Shown one piece after another: positions 26,214-35,024 of a stretch of DNA of 64,000 nucleotides (its first letter is position 1; the number at the start of each line of letters is the position of its first letter). The stretch is from the NCBI RefSeq assembly GCF_024055595.1, contig NZ_JAMXOF010000001.1, positions 1,674,001 to 1,738,000 of the forward strand, given 5' to 3'. Below the pieces are notes generated by a model. The model was given only the letters and a program-made list of their open reading frames with translations. It was not told where the DNA came from and did not search any database. This DNA is from Mucilaginibacter aurantiaciroseus. GTDB lineage: Bacteria > Bacteroidota > Bacteroidia > Sphingobacteriales > Sphingobacteriaceae. The position numbers and the translations under genes are program-made.

Positions 26214-27230
26214 CTACCAACCGTGCTGCGGGCTGGTTAACTTGTATATATTGTTCAGCATAAGGCCTATAACAATTTCATGCGAGCCATTACTTACGGT
26301 GCGCAAGGCCGATGTTGTTGCATCGTAGGAGTAACTTACGTTGATGAGCGAGTTGAGGTTAAAACCCGCCAGGATCCCAAAAGAATCATCCTTACGGTAC
26401 GAGCCACCAAACCAAAACCTATCGCGAAAGGAGAGTTTGGCATTTATATCAAACGTGGTTGGTGCAGGCTGTATAAATTTAATGAGTGCCGATGGTAAAA
26501 AGCTTACATCATCAGACAAATAAAACTTATAGCCGGCAGTTGCAAAATAATGCGGCACGGTTTTGCTTAGATTTTGCCCGTTATTGGTAGATATATATTG
26601 GTTTTGTGGCAAGATCTGTTGTGCCGATATACCAAAGAAATAGTTTGACGAATACGCCCAGATACCTATGGCAGCATCGGGTTTCCACTTATTATTTTCC
26701 AGGTTCCTTAAAACAGGGTCGTCGGGGTTTTCGAAAGTAAGTTCGGATGTGTTTAGGTGCAGGTGATTAGCACCGGCAGACACCCCTACCGCTAAGTTCA
26801 ATTTTTCGGTGATCCCTAAGTGGTAGGCATAAGTTGCCATGATGTTGGTTTGGTCAATTGGCCCGGCCTTATCGGTAATTAACGAAAAACCGATACCGTG
26901 GTGCGGTTCGGCCGCGCGATACTCCGAAGTATACAACCTGCTGTAAGGGCTATCGCCGCCCGACGGAAATGACGCCGCGTCGCCCCGGGTAAAATCGCTG
27001 CCCAATGGAGCGTTTACAGTAAAGTATGCTGTGGTAGGCGCACCCTGCAGGCCTGTCCACTGGCTGCGGTATCCTAACTTTACATCGGTGTAATTTTCAA
27101 TACCGGCAACCGCGGGGTTAAGCAAATAGTTATTAAAAATATATTGGGTATACTGAGGTTTTTGCTGCGCATAGGCAAATATGCCCATGCATAATATTAC
27201 ACCTGTAAAAAATAAAGTTCTCTTTAACAT
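26214..27230 (-). CDS. PorP/SprF family type IX secretion membrane protein
   Basis: An outer-membrane barrel of 338 residues with signal peptide ending GIFAYAQQ. The family signature PQYTQYIFNNYLLNPAVAGI lies just after it, followed by YRSQWTGLQGAP and GIGFSLITDKAGPIDQTN. Members accompany large proteins with a type B T9SS C-terminal domain and are thought to anchor or assist them at the surface. The upstream gene is exactly such a protein; the stop of that gene and this ATG share one base (TAATG), which implies coupling. Confidence 0.94.
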   Translation of the reverse strand: MLKRTLFFTGVILCMGIFAYAQQKPQYTQYIFNNYLLNPAVAGIENYTDVKLGYRSQWTGLQGAPTTAYFTVNAPLGSDFTRGDAASFPSGGDSPYSRLYTSEYRAAEPHHGIGFSLITDKAGPIDQTNIMATYAYHLGITEKLNLAVGVSAGANHLHLNTSELTFENPDDPVLRNLENNKWKPDAAIGIWAYSSNYFFGISAQQILPQNQYISTNNGQNLSKTVPHYFATAGYKFYLSDDVSFLPSALIKFIQPAPTTFDINAKLSFRDRFWFGGSYRKDDSFGILAGFNLNSLINVSYSYDATTSALRTVSNGSHEIVIGLMLNNIYKLTSPQHGW

Positions 27231-29959
27231 TATTTAATAATTGTGACACTGCCGGAAACAACGTTACGGCCGTTTTTAGGGTTTATGATATAATAGTAAG
27301 TACCGGTTGGCAATGCCGAACCGCGGAACCTTCCGTCCCAGGGCGATGCATAACCAACAGACGAATATACCTTTTCTCCTTGTCTGTTGTACACATCAAC
27401 TGTATTTCCGGGGTAAGTATCTAAATATTTAATTCCCCAGGTATCGTTTATACCATCGCCGTTGGGTGAAAATGCGGATACGATCACAGGCTTTTTAAGC
27501 ACTTTTACAAATACATCATCATATGCAACACAGCCTTTGGCTGTTGTAACAGTAAGTGTATAAGTAGTATTATCTATAGCAGAACATAATGGGTTTAAAA
27601 TGTTGACATTATCTAACCCTGCCGACGGTGCCCATTGGTAGAATAACTCTTCGCCGGTTACTACGGGCTTGATCACAACACTTTCGCCCTCAAGCAAGGG
27701 GATAAAATCGCCCGCGTTTACAGTTGGTAAAGGGTAAACCACAATATCCTGCGTAACGGTTACATCGCAACCATTCGTGGCTACAAAATGGTAGGCTATG
27801 GTAAAGGTACCGGCCCCGGACACTGCCGGGTCGAACACCCCTTTATCGGCGTTGGTTACGCCCGGCCCGCTAAACGTGCCCTTGCCTGCAAAACCCTTAT
27901 CATTTTTAATTATCTGTACCTTACCGGCATCCCGGCACATAGGGGGTACCGGGGTCATTTCAACTGAAGGGCTACCTAAAATGGTGATCGGCCTTTCTTT
28001 ACCGTTCTCACAAACTGATCCTTCGCCAGTGTAAACGATCATCTTAATGGTGTAGTTAGTTGATGTTACCGAGTAATCATAAGTATGATGATAGTTTTTA
28101 TCCGCGGGGATATTGGCAGGGGTATACAATTCAAATATTTCGGGATGGTTGATATAATCCCACCATAGTTTTATTTGTGTTACGCTCGCGGGGTCAACAA
28201 CCGATTGATCGTGTACGGTTATATCTGTGGCGCTACATCGGTTATCACTGGGTTTAAAGTCGGTTTGTGAAAAATCGGCAATATTAAAATCAAATTCAAT
28301 GTCCTTTGTTGTACCGCAATCGTCAAGCGCAACGGGGTTAACAACCGTGGCGGTGTAGTTATAATTCCCTTTAGTAAAAGGTGGCAGCACGCCCCGGTAT
28401 TGGTACCGGTAAAGTGTTGTTCCATCCTTTACAAAAGTGGTAAACGCGGGGTTAGTTGTAATTTTCGGCGAAGATCCGTCATTAAAATTCCAGGTTATGC
28501 TTGTACTTATATAGGGTAATACCATCTGTAAATTATATACCACTCCCGTACACCCATTTACCTGCCCGTTATTAGTTTGTGGGTTATCCAACTCAATGTA
28601 TTCATTAAGATTTTTGAGGTTTGTACCTGCCGAATATCCATAAGATTCTTTGTTTCCAAACCCATAAGCAATGGCATTAAAACCATCTTCGGCAGCAAGG
28701 GTGTGTGTGCCTTCGCCAACCGGAATTTGCGCGTAAGCATAGCCCGTTCCGCTCGTGACATTCACAAAAGCAGTATATGGCTGGCCATCGAGCTTAAAGG
28801 TTGACGTTTTATCAGACCGCATCACAACGTTTATAAAATGCTTTTGTATCGCGTAATGCCCTGTTGAGTAAAGGGTAACATGACTGATGGTTTGCTCCAC
28901 AGGGTTTAGGTAGATCATCTCAGGGTCGCCTACATCCCGGGGATCAAACTGGCAGCCTGGCGCCAGCGTTTTACCTTGTGTAACAGCATATTGTATTACC
29001 TGAACAGGTTTATCGGCCTTAATAATATTGGTAATATTGGATGAAAATTCGTAAACATTGTTGCTTTGTAAACTCCCCGGCGGGATTGGGTTCCCGTTAA
29101 CTGTGACCGTAGTATTTGGATCGCTCAGCACCACCCGGAATATATCGTAGTTGCGGCTTTTAAGCGGAACGGTTATATAATTTTTACCCCACGAAGCTGT
29201 TGGATAAACCTGCTGGAAAAGGTTATCGGATGTTTTGTTGTTGTCATCGCAACCTATAAATATTTTTGTACTGCCCGAGAATACAGCTATCTTTTTACAC
29301 CCCTGCGTGCCCGAGCTTATGCTGGCAATTTTCGTGTTCGTGAGATCAGTAAAAGACAATCCCTGGTATACCTCGCCTTTATTTAATGTTATCGTAAATG
29401 GCACACCGGCAACCTGGCCATCCACCAGCTTGGCCGACGGTGTAATTTCTACAGTGGTGTTATCTTCGGTACCTATTACCGTAAAGGTAGAAAACGTGTT
29501 TGACTGGGCGTTTGAACGCTGGGTGTAATTTAATGAGTAATAACTTTTACCCAACACGGCAACCGGCAACAATAGCGTGGCACCAGATACGGCATCAGAA
29601 TATATATGAGCAAAAACAGCTATTTTTTTTGCCGATGTGATGTGGATACCCTTAGCGCTTTTGCCCTGATTTTGAATAAATGCTTCATTGCGGGGAACTT
29701 CTATTTCGGTTACCTGATTTGGTAAAACATCCCTAATAATGGCCGGGAAACTACCGTTCGCAATCTCAACCGTAACTGTCGTTGCTTCGTCGGCCGTAAC
29801 GTAAAGCGCCATTTTACTTGGCCCGTTATCTTCCGAGTGCGACATATAAGCCGTCCAGAATTCTCTCCCCTGGCTTGAGGTGCCTTGGGCAAAGCCTAAA
29901 AAACTGCAGCAAACAAAAAACAATGTTATTAAAACACCAAATGCCTTTACCCTATTCAC
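27230..29959 (-). CDS. T9SS type B surface protein with IgGFc-binding-like domain
   Basis: A large exported protein of 909 residues. The signal peptide ends at about SFLGFAQG. Residues about 30-450 match the IgGFc-binding-like domain (EFWTAYMSHSEDNG, KIAVFAHIYSDAVSGATLLL, GKSYYSLNYTQRS). The middle has PKD-like segments (ITWNFNDGSSPKITTNPAF), then disulfide-rich strands. The C terminus from about 820 is the type B sorting domain: AFSPNGDGINDTWGIKYL, NRQGEKVYSS, PWDGRFRGSALPTGTYYYII. T9SS exports such proteins and fixes them to the cell surface. It is coupled to the PorP/SprF gene. An adhesive or gliding-related role is likely. Confidence 0.93.
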   Translation of the reverse strand: MNRVKAFGVLITLFFVCCSFLGFAQGTSSQGREFWTAYMSHSEDNGPSKMALYVTADEATTVTVEIANGSFPAIIRDVLPNQVTEIEVPRNEAFIQNQGKSAKGIHITSAKKIAVFAHIYSDAVSGATLLLPVAVLGKSYYSLNYTQRSNAQSNTFSTFTVIGTEDNTTVEITPSAKLVDGQVAGVPFTITLNKGEVYQGLSFTDLTNTKIASISSGTQGCKKIAVFSGSTKIFIGCDDNNKTSDNLFQQVYPTASWGKNYITVPLKSRNYDIFRVVLSDPNTTVTVNGNPIPPGSLQSNNVYEFSSNITNIIKADKPVQVIQYAVTQGKTLAPGCQFDPRDVGDPEMIYLNPVEQTISHVTLYSTGHYAIQKHFINVVMRSDKTSTFKLDGQPYTAFVNVTSGTGYAYAQIPVGEGTHTLAAEDGFNAIAYGFGNKESYGYSAGTNLKNLNEYIELDNPQTNNGQVNGCTGVVYNLQMVLPYISTSITWNFNDGSSPKITTNPAFTTFVKDGTTLYRYQYRGVLPPFTKGNYNYTATVVNPVALDDCGTTKDIEFDFNIADFSQTDFKPSDNRCSATDITVHDQSVVDPASVTQIKLWWDYINHPEIFELYTPANIPADKNYHHTYDYSVTSTNYTIKMIVYTGEGSVCENGKERPITILGSPSVEMTPVPPMCRDAGKVQIIKNDKGFAGKGTFSGPGVTNADKGVFDPAVSGAGTFTIAYHFVATNGCDVTVTQDIVVYPLPTVNAGDFIPLLEGESVVIKPVVTGEELFYQWAPSAGLDNVNILNPLCSAIDNTTYTLTVTTAKGCVAYDDVFVKVLKKPVIVSAFSPNGDGINDTWGIKYLDTYPGNTVDVYNRQGEKVYSSVGYASPWDGRFRGSALPTGTYYYIINPKNGRNVVSGSVTIIK

Positions 29960-30091
29960 TTTAATAACCGGTTATAATTAGCCATGCCTGCGTGGTACGC
30001 AAACAAGTGCATTAAATGTAAGCAGTTTTATTGTAAACCTAAATAAATCTGCCTGTTATGTTTTGTAAAAAGGCTGGGTAGTTTATTAATC

Positions 30092-30796
30092 TTAAAAGAA
30101 TTTATCGGGGTTTGGCACCAGGTTCAGGAACTTTTCAAACTTTTTCTCGTAGTTAGATTGATCCAGCTGGTAATAAAACGCCCCTTTTTTTGATGATTGC
30201 TTATCTTTTTCGGCAAGTTTAACCAGCAGGCCTGTTGATAGTAGCTTGCGGCTAAAGTTGCGGTCGTCAAACTCGGTTTGGTAAACGCCCTCGTACAAGG
30301 CCTGTAATTGCGGGATGGTAAACCGCTCTGGCAGTAATTGAAAAAGTATGGGGTGCAGCGCGGCTTTGTAGCGTAATTGCTTTTTGGCAATGGCCACCAT
30401 TTCTACATGGTCAAACACAAGGTCGGGCATTTCGTTGAGCAGGAACCACTCGGGGTGGTTGGCGTTGGTAAGTTGTTTTTCGTATTTCTGGATATCTATT
30501 AGCGCAAAGTAAGCTACAGACAGTGTACGCTCCACCGGGTCGCGGTCGGGTTTGCCAAATACGTGAAACTGCTCCATGTACACATTTTTTAACCCGGTAC
30601 GTTCTTCTAATACACGGTTGGCAGCGTCTTCGGGGCTCTCGGATGGGTTCATGAAACCGCCCATGAGGCTCCATTTTCCTTTTTCGGGGGCGATATCACG
30701 TTCTACCAGTAACAATTTAATGTTCCAGCCATCAAAACCAAATATAATACAGTCGACAGCAACTAAAATGCGTTGTTGCCCGGGATATTCTTGCAT
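30092..30796 (-). CDS. Nudix-domain transcriptional regulator, NrtR/AraR-like
   Basis: The N-terminal Nudix domain (residues 1-140) has MGGFMNPSESPEDAANRVLE followed by ERTGL. The usual catalytic REUXEE Glu pattern reads RVLEERTG, so hydrolysis may be weak or absent. The C-terminal domain (about 150-234) is the winged helix typical of NrtR-type regulators (FTIPQLQALYEGVYQTEFDD, then RNFSRKLLSTGLL). In Bacteroidota this group includes regulators of NAD and of sugar (arabinose) genes. No NAD or sugar operon lies beside it, so its target is unknown. Starts at 30796 and 30802 are both possible. Confidence 0.88.
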   Translation of the reverse strand: MQEYPGQQRILVAVDCIIFGFDGWNIKLLLVERDIAPEKGKWSLMGGFMNPSESPEDAANRVLEERTGLKNVYMEQFHVFGKPDRDPVERTLSVAYFALIDIQKYEKQLTNANHPEWFLLNEMPDLVFDHVEMVAIAKKQLRYKAALHPILFQLLPERFTIPQLQALYEGVYQTEFDDRNFSRKLLSTGLLVKLAEKDKQSSKKGAFYYQLDQSNYEKKFEKFLNLVPNPDKFF

Positions 30797-30944
30797 GTGC
30801 ATACGTTATTCTACAATTGTAAAAAATATTCGGCATTTTAAAAAAACTAAACTAATGTAATGCTTGTGTAAGTAAACACTTTACAAACTGCCGTTATAAA
30901 TTATTCTTTGTTATTTGATCCTTTATATAAATACAGCACCCATT

Positions 30945-31634
30945 TTGGAAACCATATTAAACATATCAAACCTAAACAAAACTTATAAGAGCGCGGGGCG
31001 CGAATTAACAGTTTTAGATAATATAAATTTCAGCATCGGCGCAGGCTCTACCAACGCCATTGTAGGCCCCTCGGGCAGCGGTAAAACCACCCTGCTTGGC
31101 CTTTGCGCCGGGTTAGACAGCGCCACCAGCGGCATTGTTAAACTCAGCGGCATCAGCTTTACAAACCTGAGCGAGGACAAACGCGCGCAGGTACGTAACC
31201 AGTACGTAGGTTTCATTTTCCAGAATTTTCAATTGCTGCCTACCTTAACAGCTTTGGAAAACGTGATGGTTCCCTTGGAACTGCGCGGCGAGAAGAACAT
31301 TAAAGCACGTTCACTTGACCTGCTTGATAAAGTTGGCCTTGCCGACCGCGGGCACCACTACCCTGCCCAGTTATCGGGCGGCGAGCAGCAAAGGGTATCG
31401 CTGGCAAGGGCATTCTCTAATTCGCCAAAGATCCTGTTTGCTGATGAGCCTACCGGGAATTTGGATGCCGAAACCAGCGATAAGGTGGTAAAGCTCATCT
31501 TCGATCTTAACCGCGAGGCGGGCACAACGCTTGTTTTGGTAACCCACGATCTGGAACTGGCGGCAAAAACGCAGCGCATCATCAAAATTAAGGGTGGCAA
31601 ATTGGTTGCCGATGACAAAACCGGTAATGAATAA
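30945..31634 (+). CDS. ABC transporter ATP-binding protein, LolD/YbbA type
   Basis: The ATPase of a MacB/LolCDE-class ABC system, 229 residues. The start is TTG 30945 (METILNISNLNKTYKS); the frame opens further upstream without good homology. Motifs are Walker A VGPSGSGKTTLL, the Q-loop FIFQNFQLLPTLTALEN, the ABC signature LSGGEQQRVSLARAF, Walker B ILFADEPTGNLD, and the H-loop VLVTHDLE. It overlaps the permease gene by 8 bases. The set resembles ybbA-ybbP with an adjacent tesA-like lipase. Confidence 0.94.
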   Translation: METILNISNLNKTYKSAGRELTVLDNINFSIGAGSTNAIVGPSGSGKTTLLGLCAGLDSATSGIVKLSGISFTNLSEDKRAQVRNQYVGFIFQNFQLLPTLTALENVMVPLELRGEKNIKARSLDLLDKVGLADRGHHYPAQLSGGEQQRVSLARAFSNSPKILFADEPTGNLDAETSDKVVKLIFDLNREAGTTLVLVTHDLELAAKTQRIIKIKGGKLVADDKTGNE

Positions 31635-34194
31635 CGCACCCATGGACAATTTTAATTTTAAAAGGAAGATAAACTTTGCCTGGCTGTTTAAAATGGCCCT
31701 GCGCGATAGCCGCCGCAACCGCTCGCGCCTGCTGCTGTTTATCTCATCGATAGTGTTTGGGATAGCGGCTTTGGTGGCTATCTACTCGTTCAGGTATAAT
31801 ATCCAGAATGATATTAATGAGCAGGCGGCTACTTTAATCGGTGCCGACCTTACCATCAGCGGCAATAAGGAACCCGACGATAAGCTGCAAAAGGTATTAG
31901 ACAAACTTGGTGACAACCGCTCGCAGGAACGCAGTTTCCCCTCGATGGTGCTGTTCCCCAAAACATTTTCGACCAGGCTGGTACAGGTAAAGGCTTTGGC
32001 GGGTAAATTCCCCTATTATGGCGATCTGGAAACCACGCCAGTGCAGGCAGGCCGTTCATTCAAAACCGGCAAGTACGCTTTGGTTGATAAAACGCTGATG
32101 TTGCAGTTTAACGCCAAAGTAGGCGATTCGGTAAAAGTGGGTAACGAAACTTTTGCCATTGCAGGTGTGCTGAACAAAGCGCCGGGGCAAACAGGCATCG
32201 CGGCAAGTGTTGCTCCGCTGGTTTATATCCCGATGCAATATTTAAATAAAACAGGCCTGATCACCGTTGGCAGTCGCATCAATTACAGCTATTATTACAA
32301 GTTCGGTAATAAAACCGATGTAGAAAAACTGGCCAAAGGCATAGAAAGCCAACTGAACAAGGCCGGCTTTAATTACGATACCGTTGAAGGTAAAAAAGAA
32401 GGCACCAGCCGCTCGTTTGCCGATCTGTCGAGGTTCTTATCGTTGGTAGGCTTTATTGCCTTGCTACTGGGCTGTGTGGGCGTGGCAAGTGCTATTAATA
32501 TCTACATCCGCGAGAAGATCCGTTCCATTGCCATTATGCGCTGTATGGGTGTAAAAGCTTCGGAGGCATTTTTGATCTACCTCATCCAAATAACAGGCAT
32601 TGGGCTAATAGGCTCTGTGGCCGGGGCTATTTTAGGTACAGCCATTCAGCATCTGCTGCCACTGGTGTTAAAAGATTTCCTGCCAATCACCATATCGGTA
32701 GGTATTTCCTGGCTGGCTATCGGGCAGGGCATTTTGTTGGGGCTCATTATCTCCATCCTGTTCGCCTTGCTGCCGCTAATCTCTATCCGCAATATCTCAC
32801 CGCTAAACACATTAAGGCTTTCATTTGATGATACCACCACCATCCGCGATCCGTTGCGCTGGTTGGTTTATATTTTGGTGGTGCTGTTCATCACCTCGTT
32901 CGCCTACCTGCAAATTGGCAACTGGATGAGCGCGGCATTCTTTACCATCGGTATTGCAGTGGCATTTTTAATACTTACGGCCATTGCCTGGCTGCTCATC
33001 CGGTTTACAAGGGTTTTGGTGATGAGCAGTTGGAGTTATATTTGGCGGCAGGGCTTTGCCAATTTGTATCGTCCAAATAATCAAACCATCATTTTAACGG
33101 TTTCCATCGGTTTAAGCACGGCATTTATCGCTACGCTGTTCCTCATCCAGCAATTACTTATCGGCCAGGTAACCCTTTCAGCGGGTGATAACCAGTCAAA
33201 CATGATCTTGTTTGATATCCAAACCGCGCAGCAAAAAGCCGTTGCCGATCTTACCCGGAAACAAGGCTTGCCGGTTTTATCACAGGTGCCTATCATCACC
33301 ATGCGACTGGAAAAAGTGAACGGCAAAACCGCCGCTGACGCCAAAAAGGACAGCACCCTGCGCATTGCCGAACGGGCCTATACCTACGAATACCGCGTTA
33401 CTTATCGCGATTCCATCACCTATTCAGAAAAAATAACCAGCGGCAAATGGGCTGGCAAAGCCCAACCCGGCAAAGACATCCCGGTTTCTGCCGAAGAACG
33501 TTTCGCGCAGCGCATTAATGCCAAGGTTGGCGATAAACTGGTTTTTAATGTTCAGGGCGTAATGATGAATACCTACATCAGCAGCATCCGCAAGGTAAAC
33601 TGGAACAAAGTTTCCACAAACTTCCAGGTAGTATTCCCAACCGGGGTTTTGGAGAATGCACCGCAGATTCACGTGTTGCTTACCCATGTGCCAAACAATA
33701 TCGTATCTGCCAAATACCAGCAGGCAGTAGTGAAGCAGTTTCCCAACGTTTCTATTATCGACCTTGGCTTGATCTTAAACGTGCTGGATGAATTGCTTGG
33801 CAAAATTGGCTATGTTATCAAATTCATGAGTGGGTTTAGCATTATTACGGGTATTATCGTATTAATCTCGTCTGTCCGTATCAGCAAATACCAGCGCATC
33901 CAGGAGAGTGTTTTACTGCGCACCCTTGGTGGCAGCCGTAAACAGATCCTTGCGATAACAGCTTTAGAATACCTGTTCCTTGGCGCATTATCTGCCCTAA
34001 CGGGTATTGTTATCGCCATTGGCGGCAGCTGGCTCTTGGCTAAATACACCTTTGATATGCCTTACGCCGTTAACTTTTTACCGGTGATAGCCCTCTTTTT
34101 AATCATTACCTTGTTAACGGTTATTATAGGCCTGCTAAACAGTCGCGGTATTTTAAAGAAACCGCCGCTGGAAATTTTGCGGTCAAACTCATAA
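31627..34194 (+). CDS. ABC transporter permease with two FtsX domains, YbbP type
   Basis: An inner-membrane permease of about 855 residues. ATG 31627 overlaps the stop of the ATPase gene; a Met at 31642 is also possible. TM1 is RSRLLLFISSIVFGIAALVA, followed by a periplasmic domain (about 60-260). The first FtsX core is FLSLVGFIALLLGCVGVASA with IREKIRSIAIMRCMGV. Further membrane segments lie at about 400-480, then a second periplasmic domain and a second FtsX core near the C terminus (YQRIQESVLLRTLGGSRKQI). Such permeases move or extract lipids or lipoproteins mechanically rather than importing solutes. Confidence 0.94.
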   Translation: MNNAPMDNFNFKRKINFAWLFKMALRDSRRNRSRLLLFISSIVFGIAALVAIYSFRYNIQNDINEQAATLIGADLTISGNKEPDDKLQKVLDKLGDNRSQERSFPSMVLFPKTFSTRLVQVKALAGKFPYYGDLETTPVQAGRSFKTGKYALVDKTLMLQFNAKVGDSVKVGNETFAIAGVLNKAPGQTGIAASVAPLVYIPMQYLNKTGLITVGSRINYSYYYKFGNKTDVEKLAKGIESQLNKAGFNYDTVEGKKEGTSRSFADLSRFLSLVGFIALLLGCVGVASAINIYIREKIRSIAIMRCMGVKASEAFLIYLIQITGIGLIGSVAGAILGTAIQHLLPLVLKDFLPITISVGISWLAIGQGILLGLIISILFALLPLISIRNISPLNTLRLSFDDTTTIRDPLRWLVYILVVLFITSFAYLQIGNWMSAAFFTIGIAVAFLILTAIAWLLIRFTRVLVMSSWSYIWRQGFANLYRPNNQTIILTVSIGLSTAFIATLFLIQQLLIGQVTLSAGDNQSNMILFDIQTAQQKAVADLTRKQGLPVLSQVPIITMRLEKVNGKTAADAKKDSTLRIAERAYTYEYRVTYRDSITYSEKITSGKWAGKAQPGKDIPVSAEERFAQRINAKVGDKLVFNVQGVMMNTYISSIRKVNWNKVSTNFQVVFPTGVLENAPQIHVLLTHVPNNIVSAKYQQAVVKQFPNVSIIDLGLILNVLDELLGKIGYVIKFMSGFSIITGIIVLISSVRISKYQRIQESVLLRTLGGSRKQILAITALEYLFLGALSALTGIVIAIGGSWLLAKYTFDMPYAVNFLPVIALFLIITLLTVIIGLLNSRGILKKPPLEILRSNS

Positions 34195-34202
34195 AAATAA
34201 TT

Positions 34203-34880
34203 ATGCTAAATAAACTCAAAATAGCTTCTGCCCTTGCGCTAACCATCACCATTGCGGGCTGTGGCAGCAAACCTGCATCAACCGAAACCACACCCACCGA
34301 TACTACCAAAATAGCCGCCAGTGCATCAACCAAAAACATTTTGGTATTTGGCGATAGCTTAACCGCGGGCTACGGCCTTGATGACCCATCCGAAGCCTAC
34401 CCAAGTGTTTTGCAAACCAAAATAGATTTGGCAAAGCTACCTTACACCATCATCAACGGCGGCCTCAGCGGCGAAACATCTGCCGGTGGCAAGGGCCGCA
34501 TCGACTGGATCCTAAAACAACACATTGACGTATTTGTGCTTGAGCTTGGCGCCAACGACGGCCTGCGCGGAATCCCGGTAACGGAAACCGAAAAAAACCT
34601 GCAAACCATTATTGACCGTGTTAAAACAATATACCCAAAAGCCAAACTGGTAATGCTGGGCATGCAGGTACCGCCAAATATGGGCGCCACCTACGTGAAA
34701 GATTTTAAAGAAATGTTCCCCAAGCTGGCTACCAAAAACAACATGACGCTGGTACCCTTCCTGCTGCAGGGCGTTGGCGGTGTACGCAGCCTAAATCAAA
34801 AGGATGGCATTCACCCTACTGCTGCAGGTGCTAAGATATTGGCCAATAATGTTTGGGAAGTGATGAAGGGGGTGTTATAG
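34203..34880 (+). CDS. SGNH-fold arylesterase/thioesterase I-like lipoprotein
   Basis: A 225-residue hydrolase homologous to TesA. The lipobox ITIAGC gives a lipidated Cys at residue 20, followed by a Thr-rich linker. Block I is VFGDSLTAGYGLDD (nucleophile Ser), block II has NGGLSGETSAGGK, block III is ELGANDGLRGIP, and block V is DGIHPTAAGA (catalytic Asp/His). It lies 8 bases after the YbbP-like permease, repeating the tesA-ybbA-ybbP link known from enterobacteria. It probably hydrolyses acyl esters in the periplasm. Confidence 0.93.
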   Translation: MLNKLKIASALALTITIAGCGSKPASTETTPTDTTKIAASASTKNILVFGDSLTAGYGLDDPSEAYPSVLQTKIDLAKLPYTIINGGLSGETSAGGKGRIDWILKQHIDVFVLELGANDGLRGIPVTETEKNLQTIIDRVKTIYPKAKLVMLGMQVPPNMGATYVKDFKEMFPKLATKNNMTLVPFLLQGVGGVRSLNQKDGIHPTAAGAKILANNVWEVMKGVL

Positions 34881-34918
34881 GATATAATCCTTATTAATAA
34901 CGGCGCCCCTCTCTTCCC

Positions 34919-35021
34919 GCGTCATTGCGAGCGTAGCGCGGCAATCCCCTACTTACAGAGCCGCAGACAAGTTTATCGACCATTGCCACGTCGCTATCGC
35001 TCATCGCAATGACGCTTTTTT
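34919..35021 (+). repeat. Dispersed palindromic repeat copy 2, also the operon terminator
   Basis: GCGTCATTGCGA (34919-34930) and TCGCAATGACGC (35004-35015) are a perfect 12-bp inverted repeat around a core containing CTACTTACAGAGCCGCAGAC, shared with the copy at 1556-1660. The right arm is followed by a T run (35016-35021), so the repeat doubles as a terminator for the tesA-like operon. Confidence 0.8.
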
Positions 35022-35024
35022 ATT

